From Dreissena polymorpha (lineage: Eukaryota > Mollusca > Bivalvia > Myida > Dreissenidae), in assembly GCF_020536995.1 (NCBI RefSeq), contig NC_068361.1, positions 106,980,882 to 107,044,881 of the forward strand: a stretch of DNA of 64,000 nucleotides, read 5' to 3'. Made by a program: the position numbers and the translations under genes. Under the pieces are notes generated by a model that saw only the letters and a list, made by a program, of their open reading frames with translations, was not told the DNA's origin and did not search any database. This document shows positions 1-14,100 of the stretch, piece after piece. Position 1 is the stretch's first letter; each line of letters starts with the position of its first letter.

Positions 1-845
1 TTTATTCTGGGGTCGAAAATTCCATCGATTGAAAGAACAAGTTTGTAATAAAGTCTACAGGTCATAATAACTTCCAAGTCTCCATAAGACTTGGTCAGAA
101 AATTTGTTCTGTTGATATTTCAAACGAGTTTGGAACAAGGTCAAAAGGTTATAGGTCAAATAAAAGAAAAGTTTGAGAGGTCCCATTTTATGAAAATTTG
201 TAAGAAATTTGTCCGAATGGTACTTCGGATGAGTTTGAAACTAGGACATGTGAAATCATAACTAGGTTATTATGTCAAATTAAAGAAAAATATTATGAAC
301 AATCTAAGGGCAAAAATTATTGCCACATTTTTATGAAACTTGCTAAGAACATGTAACCCTATAATATCTCAACCAAATTAAAAACTGGATCATGCGGGGT
401 CATAAAGTAAAAACTTTACTTCAAATTTTTAAAAAAGTTTTCGAACAATAGTGATGCCAAATTTACTGAAAGTTGTTAAGAATATTTTTATGCAATTCTA
501 ATTCAATCGCGTTGAAAACTGGGTAAAGTGAAGTAACTTTATAGGTCACTATGACACATTAAAGAATAATATTTATTGCGCAATGGTCACGAGACTCAGG
601 ATATTTGCAACAATGGTATATCGACCGAAATCAAAACTGGGTCATGAGGGGTCAAAAGCTAAGTCAGGAACTCGTATAAAAGGCTTGAGTTTTTGAGGCT
701 CCAGCAGCTGGAGTTTCACTTCTTTATATTGTAAACCCTCTAGACGCCACATTTATGCCAAATTTTTACAAAACTTGGTCAGAGCATTTGTCCTGACAAT
801 ATCTCAGCGGAGTTTGGACCTGGGTCACGTGTTGAAACTGAATCA
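1..845. repeat. Degenerate tandem repeat array, about 120-bp monomers
   Basis: No gene is visible. The recurring phrase 'TTGGTCAGAACATTTGT ... ATATCTCA..CGAGTTTG..ACTGGGTCATG' returns about every 120 bp with heavy decay. A short fragment of the same family recurs at 2,550-2,610. Confidence 0.6.
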
Positions 846-1722
846 AACAAGGGCTGTTTGTAAAACATGCATGCCCCCCATATGGGCTGTCCGTTGTAGT
901 GGCAGCCATTGTGTGAATATGTTTTTGTCATTGTGACCGTGACCTTTGACCTAGTGACCTGAAAATCAAAAGGGGTCATCTGCCACTCATGATCAATGAA
1001 CCTATGAAGTTTCATGATCCTAAGTGTAAGAATTCTTGAGTTATCATCATCCATTTTACCATTTCGAGTCACTGTGACCTTGACCTTTGACCTAGTGACC
1101 TGAAAATCAATAGGATTCATCTGCCAGTCATGATCAATATTTCTATTAAGTTTCATGATCCTAGGCGTAAGCATTCTTGAGTTATCATCCGGAAACCATT
1201 TTACTGTTTCAAGTCACTGTGACCTTGACCTTTGACCTAGTGACCTGAAAATCAATAGGGGTCATCTGCCAGTCATGATCAATGTTCCTATGAAGTTCCA
1301 TGATCCTAGGCGTAAGCATTCTTGAGTTATCATCCGGAAATCATTTTAATATTTCGAGTCACTGTGACCTTGACCTTTGACCTAGTGACCTGAAAATCAA
1401 TAGGGGTCATCTGCCAGTCATGATCAATGTACCTATGAAGTTTCATGATCCTAGGCCTAAGCATTCTTGAGTTATCATCCGGAAACCATTTTACTATTTC
1501 GAGTCACTGTGACCTTGACCTTTGACCTAGTGACCTAAAAATCAATAGGGTCATCTGCCAGTCATGATCAATGTACCCCTATGAAGTTTCATGATCCTAG
1601 GCCTAAGCGTCTTGAGTTATCATCCGGAAACCATCTTGTGGACAAACAGACGGACCGACAGACCGATGGACCAACATGAGGAAAACAATATACCCCCTCT
1701 TCTTCGAAGGGGGGCATAAAAA
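846..1722 (-). mobile_element. Family A HINE-like element with about five 140-bp monomers
   Basis: One end is AACAAGGGCTGTTTGTAAAA, containing the hairpin TGTTT-GT-AAAACA, then ATGCCCCCC. The middle has about five monomers of 140 bp carrying TGACCTTTGACCT and CCTAGGATCATGAAACTTC in reverse. The other end is GGACAGACGGACC-type sequence, then GAAGGGGGGCATAAAAA. The terminal ATGCCCCCC and GGGGGGCAT are complementary. Confidence 0.8.
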
Positions 1723-1799
1723 CTGGTTGGCTAAAAGAAATTTTGGGACAGCGCTAGCTCAGGTAGATAGACCCCATGACACCAGTACATAATATAATC

Positions 1800-2515
1800 T
1801 GCAAATGTGGTCCTAAACTGCATCCAAGAAAGGAGTCACTGTGATCTTGACCTTTGACCTCAAAATCAATAGGAGTCATCTGCCAGTCATGATCAATGTA
1901 CCTATGAAGTTTCATGATCCTAGATGTAAGCGTTCTTGAGTTATCATCCGAAAACCATCTGGTGGACAGACCCCACGACACCAGTACATAATAATTATAA
2001 TCTGCAAATGTGGTCCTAAACTGCATCCAAGAACGAGTCACTGTGACCTTGACCTTTGACCTAGTGACCTCAAAATCAATAGGTCACGAGGGCAGGAACG
2101 GATTTTGAGAGCGCCCGCAGATGATCATGTCCGAGAAAATGTGTATTTTCGCTATTATTGCATAAACAAATCACACATACCATAATACATTAAAATAACA
2201 TTGAAAACAATGTTTTGTTCATTCGACATCGACAAAATAATTCGATTATTTCAATACAGTTCAAGGTTGTGTTTTACATATGCCTCACTCGGTCATCATC
2301 CGAAATGACGAGGCTTTACCTTCGGATAGGCAGTTTACGATCTAGGAGTCATCTGCCAGTCATGATCAATGTACCTATGAAGTTTCATGATCCTAGGCCT
2401 AAGCGATCTTTAGTTATCATCCAGAAACCATCTGGTGGACGGACGGACCTCCCGACGGACCGACATGTGCAAAACAATATACCCCCTCTTCTTCGAAAGG
2501 GGGTGGGGCATAATA
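1800..2515. repeat. Family A fragments
   Basis: Two short blocks (about 1,830-2,090 and 2,340-2,515) carry family A monomers; the second ends in a terminal GGGGGTGGGGCATAATAAAA. The piece between (2,100-2,340) is unassigned. A near-duplicate of the phrase at 1,773-1,835 (ACACCAGTACATAATA) recurs at 1,979-2,035, so part of this block is a local tandem duplication. Confidence 0.65.
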
Positions 2516-3618
2516 AAAGAAAAAGCTTGTGAGCACTATGAGTCGCATATTCAGCTTAATCTTAATATAACTGTGTCAGAACATTAGTCCCAATGATATA
2601 TCGGTTGAATGCGTCAGATGGTGAAAAATGTACGTAACTGATTTAATTAACTCATTATTTTTTTTTATATTTTGTTAATTAATTTGTTTGTGAAAACTTA
2701 AGATGCCACATCTATTTCCAAATCGTCATGAAAATTGCTGTGAATATTGTTTGCTTTATATCTTCGCAAAATTCGTAAATGGTTGTTAAACCATCGCAAA
2801 CCAGAGGGAAACGATTCAGTTGTTTTAGGTATCAGGTATGCGACCTTGGCCTTCACACTGCAGTACCATTTACCTAACATAAATGACTATTACTAGTATG
2901 ATGCACTAACTATCTGTCTTCAAAATTAAACAGAAAACGGGCGTGGTATTTGTATCATACTTATTTTATTTAAAGCACAGTATTTACTATTAGAAATGCA
3001 ATATCATAATCCTTTCAAAGTATACAGGTACTGGCATATACAATTGCTTTAAAAATACTTATACAAATATATAAAATTGTGGTTAAAAAATGCATGTTTC
3101 CAATTAGAAGGTTTTTCGTGATCAAGACAGGAGATGACAATACTGCTTCCCAAGCTATGCCTACATGTATGCTACCTAAATACAATTTTGATTGCAATAC
3201 CTCGCTCGAAACTGAAGTCATGAAGCGAATGCCATTTTTATAAACAAGCAAATTCAATTAACTCATATCCCCAGCCAAATAAATTGTGTTTATTTCTGGG
3301 TGCCGATGGATTAAACGAGGCAATAACTGTAAAATAACAATGTGTGAAGCTATCGGTTTTATTCATTGCAATACTCCTCATCGATATACCAACATATTTG
3401 AAATACCTACACATCTGAAGTTTAATGTTGAAATCTGGAGAAGTATCTTAGATTTTGCATTGTACAAAAACAACAATGGGCAATTACTCTTATTTAAAAA
3501 GTATGGTTATGGTTCTTGTGCAGGGCACTTTTCCTCATTGATATAAATACACCCATTACGTTTCAAGTTGAAATCTTGAATCGAATCTGAGATATAGCCC
3601 TGAAACGAAACATATAAT
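2516..3618. other. AT-rich intergenic sequence, no gene seen
   Basis: Short open frames here have random-like composition and no recognisable motif. Apart from a decayed repeat scrap at 2,550-2,610, nothing can be named. Confidence 0.5.
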
Positions 3619-4393
3619 AACAAGGGACAAAATTGTCACAAAACCAGGTTTTCATTGTGAAAAAAATCTGATAAAGGGAGACAACTCAAACTGAACTTTT
3701 GAAATGAACAAACAAAATTAACCCCCTTTGTAAGTTTGTTTTAAAATAAATCTATTTTTAGTCGTGGCGACCTTGACATTGGAGATATTGACGTGATTCT
3801 TTCGTGCGACACACCGTCCCATGATGGTGAACAAATGTGCCAAATGATTTTAAAATCTCATAATGAATGACATAGTTATAGCCCAGACAAGCTCATTTAT
3901 GGCTATTTTTTACCTTTGAACTCAAAGTGTGACCTTGACCTTGGAGATATTGACGTATTTTTTTCGCGCGACACACCGTCTATTGATGGTCAACAAATGT
4001 GCCAAATGATTTTTAAATCTCACAATGAACGACAAAGTTATGGCCCGGACAAGCTTGTTCCGCCCGCCAGCCTGCCAGCCAGCCAGCCAGCCAGCCCGCC
4101 GCATTCGCCAATCTAATAACCAGTTTTTTCCTTCAGAAAACCTGGTTAAAAAGGTTACAACTCTTAATTAAGAAAGTGTAGGGTTATGGTTCTTGTGTAT
4201 GGCATTTCTCCTCATTGATATGTATATACCCATGAAGTTTCATGTTTCAATCTTACATAGATTCTGAGATATAACCTTAAACAGTTTGTTACATATGGAC
4301 AAACTTAAGGACTGACGGACTGACTGAAATCCTGACCGACTGACCATCGGACTATGCCAGGACTATATTGTTCCCCTTTGGCGCGGGATAATA
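3619..4393 (-). mobile_element. Family C repeat element (165-bp monomers), in or near the AASDH 3' UTR
   Basis: It starts AACAAGGGACAAAATTGTC with the hairpin AAAACC-AGG-TTTTC. It contains monomers with GTGTGACCTTGACCTTGGAGA, TTCGCGCGACACACCGTC and TATGGCCCGGACAAGC, and ends with CCCCTTTGGCGCGGGATAAT then AAAAA. It lies about 75 bp past the AASDH stop codon. A (CCAG/CCAGC)n run lies at about 4,070-4,098. Confidence 0.6.
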
Positions 4394-4469
4394 AAAATAG
4401 CTATTGGGTGACCAAAACGTTTACTGTACTTCTGTACCAATACAAAAATGAACCTAACTACATCAGACA

Positions 4470-7400
4470 TTATTCAGTCTGGCTGGCAGATATCTTGTAG
4501 CAATACACATGATTGTCTCGGCAACCAAATACTACAAAATTGTCATACAAAACCGGGGATGACCAAATCTCCTTTTGGAATCCTCCAACTTGGCACAGAA
4601 TATCAAATGTTGATGCGGATGTAATATTCATCCCATGCGTGTCAGTAAATAGCACTATGTTTATTTTCTTATCATGTGTAGTACAGTTGTCTTCTGTGGT
4701 TCTACCCTGGGTACATGTCTTGTCAATATTTTTCCTGACACATCCAATACGCAGCGTATATGGAAAAACATATGTTGGAATACCCGAAAGTATAGATCGT
4801 GACGTTTCTATACATCCATTTTCTGCATTAATGACTACAATAGAACTGTCAGTTTTGTTATTGTCATTGTGTGTTCCAATGAATATTTTTGATAGAGTTC
4901 TGTTGTTCCCTATTGCTAGACCCAAATCGGAAATCTCTAAAGATGGAGGGGAAGATATTCTTCCAGTATTGCAAACCCTGGTTTTCCAAATCTGAAACAA
5001 AACAATATAAATCTATCACACTGATTTCCAGGGAAAAAGATTACTGCATTTGTATTGTACAAAAGTTAAATTGTGTACATCAAGCAAAGACCCTGCATAA
5101 ATGATAATAATTGCCTGTTTTTCTGGGCGCCAACTACATTGTACTTTGGAATCAATGTTATTGCTAAAATTGTATAGCACAATTTAAACTAGAGCTTTGT
5201 CACAGACGTGACGAATACCCCCACATGCAGCATTGAAATAGAATATTTTGCATGTTGTCTTCACAAAAAAACAGCGGACACCATGCTCAATGTTTAAATT
5301 GTATTAAGTGACCCCGTGACCTAGTTTTTAACCCATCAATGCCCATGTTTGAATTTGACCTTTAAATCATCTAGATACAACTTCTGACCAAGTGTGGTGA
5401 AGATCTGATGAAAACTACTTGAATTAGAGAGTGGACACCATGCTGAAATTTTTTTAAGTGTGACCCCTTTACCTAGTTTTTGGCCCAGCATGGCCCATGT
5501 TCAAACTTGGCATAGAGATCATCTAGATGAAACTTTGACTAAGTTTGGTGAAGATATTGGATGAAAACAACTTGAATTAGAGATCGGACAACATGCTGAA
5601 TGTTTAAAACACACTAAGTGACCCCGTGACCTAGTTTTTGACCCGGCATGACCCACATTCAAACTTGACCTAGACATCATCTAGATACAACTTCTGATCA
5701 AGTTTGGTGAAGATCAGATGAAAACTTCTTGAATTAGAGAGTGGATACCATGCTCAATGTTTAAAACGCACTAAGTGACCCCGTGACATAGTTTTTGACT
5801 ATACCATGACCCATGACCCATGTTCGAACTTGGCCAAGACATTATCTAGATACAACTTCTGACCAAGTTTAGTGAAGATCGGATGAAAACTACTTTTATA
5901 AGAGAGCGGACACTTAATACCGACCGACCGACCGACCGACCGACAGAAAGTTCACTCCTATATACACCCCTAAACTTCGTTTGTGGGGGTATAACAATAA
6001 ATAAGCACGCATTACCAAAATCTTTAGTGAGCATCAATTAAGAAGCAAACAACATCTGAAATAACTAATAAGTTGAGAATGAAAAACACAAGTTTACAAT
6101 ATTTAAAAGAAAATAGTCACCAATTCTCCACTGTGAGTGATGTGATACAGTTGTCCGTCCGTACACGCCACAAGAACGCCTCTGGAGGACACAACGGGGG
6201 ATACCAGCACTGGAATACCAATCTTGTACTGCCACAACACCCAGCCGTTGTCCTTCAATACAATATTGATTATTTAATAGATATTCTAAGGACGTCAAAA
6301 AGAGATTTACTTTAACCAAGTAGAATAATGAATTATATCCCTAAAAAGAAGTTCAGTGACAATGAACAGTTGTTTCCATGTTCATAAGATTGTACGAATA
6401 AGGTCACACCATGCAACAAGACATTCATTTTATATTAAAATGACGAAAATTTAGACAGAGCTCAAAAAGCATGGTAAAAATGAGTCCTTTTAATATAAAT
6501 TAACTTGTGTTCATTGTTTATCAGCTTAATAACGTTAAGAATCTCATTTTGTTAACTATTGTTTTTGAGGCGCTTATCACACATCCTAAAGAATATCCAA
6601 ACTAGAGCTTTGTCACAGATGTGATGTATACCCCCATGTGCCGCATTGACACAGACTATTTTGCATGCTGTCTTCACAAAACAAAAAATCTAATTTATGG
6701 CGATTTTTAAGAATTATTATGCCATTATTATATATGACAATTTTGACCTTTGAACTCTTGAATTCTTTCGCATGACACGCCGTCCAATGTCTGTGAACAA
6801 AATTAATGTACAGAGTCATTTTAAAATCTCACAATGAAAGACATAGTAATGGCCAGGACAAGCTCATTTATGGCCATTTTTCACTTTTGAACTCCAAGTG
6901 TGACCTTGACCTTTGAGATATCGACGTAATTCTTTCGCATGACACATTGTCCAATGATTGTGAACAAATGTACCAAGTAATTTTAAAATCTCACAATGCA
7001 TGACATAGTTATGACCCGGACAAGATCATTTAAGGCCATTTTTTACCTTTGAACTCACGGTGAGACCTTGACCTTGGATATATCGATGTTATTCTTTTGC
7101 GCGACGCACTGTCCAATGATGGTGAACAAATGACCCAAATAATTTTAAAATCTCATAATGAATGACAAAGTTATGGCCCGGACAAGCTCATTTATGGCCA
7201 TTTTTGACCTTTGAATTCAAAGTGTGACCTTGACTTTGGAGATATCAACGGTATACTTTCGCGCGACACACCGGCCAATGATGGTGAACAAATGTGCCAA
7301 ATGATTTTAAAATCTCACAATGAACAACATAGTTATGGCCCGGACAAGCTCATTTATGGCCATATTTGACCTTTGATTTTAAAGTGTGACCTTGACCTTG

Positions 7401-10400
7401 GAGATATCAACGTAATTGTTTCGCGCGACACACCGTCCAATGATGGTGAACAAATGTGCCAAATGATTTTAAAATCTCACACAATGAACGACATAGTTAT
7501 TGCCCGGACAAGTTCATTTATGGCTATTTTGATCTTTGAACTCAAAGTGTGACCTTGACCTTGGAGATATTGATGTAATTCTTTCGCACAACACACCGTC
7601 CAATGATGGTAAACAAATTTGCCAAATGATTTTAAAATCTAACAATAAAAAGTAATGGCCTGGACAAGCATTTGACCTTTGAACTCCACGTGTGACCTTG
7701 ACCTTGGAGAAATCGACATACTTTTTTCACACGACACACCATTCCATGATGGTTAACAAATGTACCAAGTTATTTTAAAATCTAACAATAAATGACATAA
7801 TTATGGTCCGGACAAACTTTCGGTGTAAAACACACTAAGTGACCCCGTGACCTAGTTTTTGAACCAGCATGAGCCATATTCAAACTTGACCTATACATCA
7901 TCTAGATACAACTTGTGACCACGGACTCTAGATGAGACGGATATGAAACGGAACCGTATCGGCAAATAGCTTGTCGATACTTTGTTACGTAACCAGTAGC
8001 TATCGATTAGCGTACATGTATTAGCGCCGAGGTTATACATTTTGATGTACCCACTCACGTCTTTTTTTAATTTATACTTTCAGTTCTTGGCCGATTTTTA
8101 CAACTTATATATCATTAGAAAGCCTACGTTACGTAGTTTTCAGATATATAAATATATATTATGTTTTTCTTCTGATTTGGCCAGCCTGGCGAGTTATAAC
8201 TTGAACTTTTGCAATTATCACACCGTTTTAGAGTCTAGATTTACGGTTGACATTTTCGTACTTTATACCGATTTGTAGCGTTTATATTTGGAGTTCAGTT
8301 TTAAAAATTACATCTTGCCTAGGAGGATAGAATTCTGTATACGATAGAAAAAAATGGTTTTAAAAACGAAATTAAGTAAGGAATGACTTTGCACGAAAGT
8401 ATCGCGCGGTCCTAACTCAGAGAACTGATGCTATGGTCTTGGCAATTATGCTTTAAAGTTACAAATCTGTATAAAGTACGACCATGTTTACCGTAAATAT
8501 AGATTCTAAAACAGTATGATATTTGCAAAAGTTAAAGTTATAACTCGCCGGGCTGCCCAAATTAGACGTAAAACTTCATATATATTTATATATCTGAAAA
8601 CTACCAAATTTAGGCTTTCTAATGATAATCGGCCGAGAAATAAAAGCAAAATTAGAAAAAAGACGTTAGTGGGTACATCAGAATGTATAACCTTGGCGCT
8701 TCGATGTACGCTAATCGATAGCTACTGGTTACTTAACAAAGTATCGACAAGGTTAAGCGCGCGTGGGTAAAACATAAAATGTGTTTTTCTCATGTTTAAC
8801 TCGCTATACATCCATTAATAACAACGGAAATATACTAAAAGTAATATTTTGTTGAAAGAGGAATTAATAAGCAACAAGATAACGTATAAACCAATAAAAT
8901 CGATGATTAATTTTTTCATAAATTTGAATTGACTACAGTAAGGGTCAAATACTCGTTTCAACTCCTGTCAATATACGCTCTGTGGTGTGACCAAGTTTGG
9001 TAAAGATCGGATGAAATTTCGAACAGACCGAACGACCGACAAAGGGACTCTATATAGTCCCCATTACCAATGGTAATGGGGGTTTAATAACCTACACTAT
9101 CTAGAGGGAAGACGACACCATAGCGAGAGCTGGTGAAGTAGACTTGATGCGGACAGTGACTAACTGCTCCCGATGTTTTACCCGGAAGATCTGGTAATGA
9201 AACCCTCCACACTTCTCTGTATTCCTGAAATGCAGTTTTCTTATATCAGGGCTCGAAGTAAAAACAAAATATTTTCTTATGACTTTTCGGGACCTGAATT
9301 AATTTTGAAGTAACAATGAGTAATAAAGTAAAAAAATATAAATGAAAAGTTGCCCATATACCATATAACTTTCACAAAACCAGCCAAAAATAGCAAGCAA
9401 TATACTTCGGTTCGGAACTGCGAGAGGTTTTGAAATCATTCATATAACACTCTTTCGTGTGTTTGCGCATGCATGTGTTAGGGAGGGGGTAATCTTACCA
9501 ATTATAATTTCTCGTTGGCATTGTAAGCACGATCTTAATACTGGCATTTATAACAACCTTTTTTAATAAACTAAAATAAAGCTTACTTTTACGTCAAGGC
9601 AGACGTAAACGTCGTTAAAATTGCGCACAAACACGTGACCCGACACATAATCGACTGTGGGAGCACACTGCAGTGCGGATCCGGTGTTGAACTGCCACAA
9701 GATGGCGCCACTGTGGGAATCTAGGACGTATACATAGCCATCCACACAACCTAAATGAAGAAATTTAATATTAGATTTGTGAACCCGTCATGACGTGCTA
9801 ATTTGTGTTATTAAAATCATGACATCTTTACAGTTTTTGCATAGAATGGAATAAAATAAATATGAACAAAACTTATCACAAAATCTTAGAACATACACTT
9901 AAAGCCACACACCTTGAAATGAAATACATGTTTATCAATACATATACCGTAAAACACTGTGTATAATGCGCATTTATGTATAACGCGCATCTACTTTTTG
10001 AACCAAAAAAATCAGGAAAAATAGTTTTTGAAGCAAAAAATCGGGGAAAAAATTCTGTACCGTAGGAAAAAATCTCTTGGCATGGCTGTAGCAGTGTATA
10101 ATGCGCATCAAGTTTTTAAAATTACATTTTGGGGTAAAAAAGTGCGCGTTATACACAGCGTTTTACGGTAGATGAAATTTGAAAGTGTGCAAAATTGTCA
10201 TTAAATCTATAGCCTAGTTAGTAAGTAATTTATTTTTTTTAAATAAATTTTAATATCAAAAGAAGGATTTCTATACGTATACGTTCATTTCGACAAACCC
10301 GATTATTTTTAAGTTTTAATGCGCAAAAAAGATGGATTTCTACCTTGTAACCATCAGATATATTCTAATTGGCATAGATAAAATTAAATCGCCTAGTAAG

Positions 10401-11118
10401 CAAGTAATTTATTATTATTTTGTAATTTTAAAACCGAAAGTAGGATTTCTATACGTTACGTATACATCCATTTCGATAAATGTGATTATTTTTAAGTTAT
10501 AAAGCGCAAAAAAGACGAATTTCTACCTTGTAACAACTTGATATATTCTAATATCTATTAAATCTATAGTGTAGTTAGCAAGTAATGTAATTTTTTTTCA
10601 AACGGTACCGCTTATAAAACCGAAAGTAGGATTTCTAGATGTACGACAAACACGATTATTTTTAAGTTTTGAAGCGCAAAAAAGACGGATTTCTACCTTG
10701 CAACAGATACTAGGCAGATATATTTAAATTGACACAGATAAAATATGTTTCTTATTTATACTTAAATTAACTATGTCACATAAGTTGTGTGGCTTTAATC
10801 ATTTTATGCTTCAATGCTGCTTTAAAGGAACACATGCTTTTTGTGATTGCTTGTATGTTTTCCTTGTGAAAAAGCAAGTAAAGCTTAATTAGAACCCTGC
10901 GTAAAGAATTTAATGTATCAAATATACCAGTACACAGCCGTTGTCCAAAGGTACAATCTACTAATAATAACTTACACACTATAATCTTGGTTCCACAAAC
11001 ACTGAGCGCAGCTTGTTCCATAATCCTGTATGGAAACGTGAGACTCCAAAGAATGTTGCCAGTGTGCAATTCGATGGCGGAAAACATGTAGGAGTGGGAA
11101 CCCACAAACACAACAGAC
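4470..11118 (-). CDS. AASDH: AASDH exons 14-18: C-terminal PQQ-like beta-propeller
   Basis: Residues about 872-1,234 form repeated blades of the type VYVGSHS...AIELHTGNILW. Examples are VVFVGSHSYMFSAIELHTG (exon 14), VDGYVYVLDSHSGAILWQF (exon 15), NGWVLWQYKIGIPVLVSP (exon 17) and SSPVLYDNFVVFGCRDNHVY (exon 18). This is the pyrroloquinoline-quinone-like repeat domain typical of AASDH; in this family it is thought to act as a scaffold rather than bind a quinone enzymatically. The last blade is followed by CYKISASQTE and a TAA stop at 4470-4472. Exon 18 contains a longer polar loop (about residues 1,090-1,170) than the vertebrate protein. Confidence 0.93.
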
Positions 11119-14100
11119 CTATAAAATAAGTAAAATTGACCATTACACATGTCATGTTTTTTCCAGTGTGCTTTATACCAGTGTAAAAATAGAGCTTGTC
11201 AGAAAACAAAAATAGAATCCTTTTTTTTCAAATATTTTAAATCGATTTTTATATGTTATTTTAAATTTCCGGAAATAAATTAGAATATGATACAATCTTT
11301 CGGTGATTGCCCAAATGTTAAAGCAGACATAACAGAAGCGTTTTATAATCTCGCGAACCATACCTGTGTTTTCCTATTGCGATCACCGGACTGGCATCAA
11401 CACATTTCTTCATGTCGTGTTTCCAAACGAGCTTCAACTGAATCCTCACCTTTTCAATTCTCTGACTAGATACCTCTTCATGGTTGTTTTTTTCAATACA
11501 AATGTGTTCCATTATATTTCGTACGAAATTATCATTTACTCCGAGATCAAAAGCTGGCTGAAGAAAGTGGATCTTATTTCCGCCACTAATGGACACCAAA
11601 AATGGATCAGAACACTTTGTTCTCTTGACACCATTTTTACTTGCAGCTTCAATAGTCGATATATTACTGAAATGCTTGAAATCGGACCTATCTAAATTAA
11701 TGACTGCTTCAGAAGTACTGCTTTCTTCAGATTTTGCATGTAATTGGTGATTAGTATCATCTCTCGCTATATCTACATTTTCGAATAAATATTTATCTTC
11801 AGGTTTATTCTGATTTAATTTCTTTCTTTTCAGTGATGATGCTGAAAATTTTTCATTCACTTCACCGCTGAAACTAGAGTTCGAAGTTTCATTTGAACCA
11901 ACCTTTTCTTCAATTTTGCGCTGATCTATGTTAGTAAAATGCAACTCGACAACGGCATTGATTTCAGATATATTGTCCTTATAACCTCTTACAAATCCTG
12001 TATCACTTTCATTCATCACAATAGTGCTAGTAACTTGCCTTGATACCATGTTAGTCTTATTTTCAGCAGAATCAAACAGGTCGTTTTCATTTCCAGGAAA
12101 AGTATGTACAAATTTCTCCTTTGTTTCTGGCGAATCTGTCTTCTCATATTCACATAAATCTTTATCTCCATTTCTTGCAGCAGCAATTACGTATTGCTTT
12201 ACTTGCTGGAAAGTCTGGTTCATTAGAATGCCCATCAAAAATGGTAACCTAAAATCCGTTCAAACGAGAGCATAGCTTACTACTTCACAGCATACAGTGA
12301 GTTATCCTTGAATAGATAACGAAATAAATAAGAATGTTTGCATCAATTGAATAGTACTATTTGAGCTTGCTTTTTTTAACATCTTCCATTTATATTAGAG
12401 GATGCGACCTTTATGATTTATCTGCCCCCAAAACGACCTAAAACGCTCATATAAAACCCGAATGTAGACAACTATTCCAAATCTGTCACAATAGCTAACA
12501 AAGAAAAAGCCACCATGTGAGTAATGTATTTTAATAAAGCAAAATGATTTCTGAACTCAACACAGATAACATTTGAACAAAAAATATGTGCATGTTTCAT
12601 AATAAAATGTGTGACTACTACAGTTGAAAAACAACGGATTAAAATTACACATACAATGTTAATTTGTTAGTTTGATAGTGTGCTAAATGATATACTAGAC
12701 ATCTTACATGTAATAAAGTTACAATAGTAATTTCAATATAAGATTGTATGATAATTTGATATTCTATCAAATACCCACCTGCGTTTAAGTTTTGCCTCCA
12801 ACTCATTTGCCAGTTGTACTGCTTTTATAGAATCACCACCATCAAGGACAAAGTTTGAAACAATAAGGTGATACTCATTAACTTCCAACAGATCCTGAAG
12901 AAAACAAGAGTGCCCTCGGTCTTAAGGTGCTCAACTGAGACCCAAAAAACAAAACTATTTTGTAATAGTGTGAGCCGACTCATGAAAATTGGACCAAAAT
13001 TGACTTTTAGAGTATTAACATGTTTTGTATTTGACCTAGTTTTTGAACTTGCATTATCAAGTTTCAATCTCAGCCGAGATTTCATTGGGACAAATGTTCT
13101 GACCAAGTTTACTGAAAAATAAATGTGGCTAATATAGCTTCAAGAAGTTTTAACTTAAGCCATATAAGGAAAACCTGGGCTGTTTTCCTTATATGGCTTA
13201 AGTTAAAACTTCTTGATGCTATATTAGCCACATTTATTTTTCAATCATCCCCCGTTGGCCATGTTTTCAAACAAACCAGAAAAATTGTCTTTCTTAATCG
13301 AAAAGTCATTAAAGCTAGCGTTCTGACTAAGTTTGCACTAAACAAGGGCTGTTTGTTAAACATGCATGCCCCCATATGGGCTGTCAGTTGTAGTGGCAGC
13401 CATTGTGTGAATACGTTTTTTGGCACTGTGACCTTGACCTTTGACCTAGTGACCTGAAAATCAATAGGGGTCATCTGCTAGTCATGATCAATGTACCTAT
13501 GAAGTTTCATGATCCTAGGCATAAGTGTTCTTAAGTCATCATCCAGAAACCATTTTACTATTTCGGGTCACCGTGACCTTGACCTAGTGAACTGAAAATC
13601 GATAGGGGTCATCTGCGAGTCATGATCAATTTACCTATGAAGTTTCATGATCCTAGGCATAAGCGTTCTTGAGTTATCATCCAGAAACCATTTTACATTT
13701 TACTACTTTTGAACAAGCTATAACTATTTTCAAACTCATAAGAACCAATGTTCTGACCAAGTTTTATTAAGATCTGATTATAAATGTGACTTCTTGAGTG
13801 TTCACAAGGTTTAGTTATAGCCATGTAAGGAAAGAATGCTCTACCCAAAGGCAGACGTGTTTTTCAACAGACCGGAACCATTTTCAAACTCATACAAGAT
13901 ATCATAAAAACAGATATTCTTACTAAGTGTCATGAAGATTGGACAGTAAATCTGACTTCTAGAATGTTAACAAGGTATTACTATAGCCATAGGAAAGAAA
14001 AACTAACCCGCCCCTAGCGGCCATGTTTTTCAACCAACCAGAACCACTTTTGAACTCGTTCAAGATATCATTGTGACACATGTTCAGACCAAGTGTCATG

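Noticed and set aside
779-2041. Minus-strand open frames of about 95-130 codons over the family A repeats
   Set aside because: They read through tandem monomers (the same LTLRIMKLHRFIDHEWQM-type phrase recurs in other copies) and reflect repeat periodicity, not a gene.
4513-4995. 160-codon plus-strand frame opposite the AASDH last exon
   Set aside because: The minus-strand reading matches the conserved propeller blades; this is its antisense shadow.
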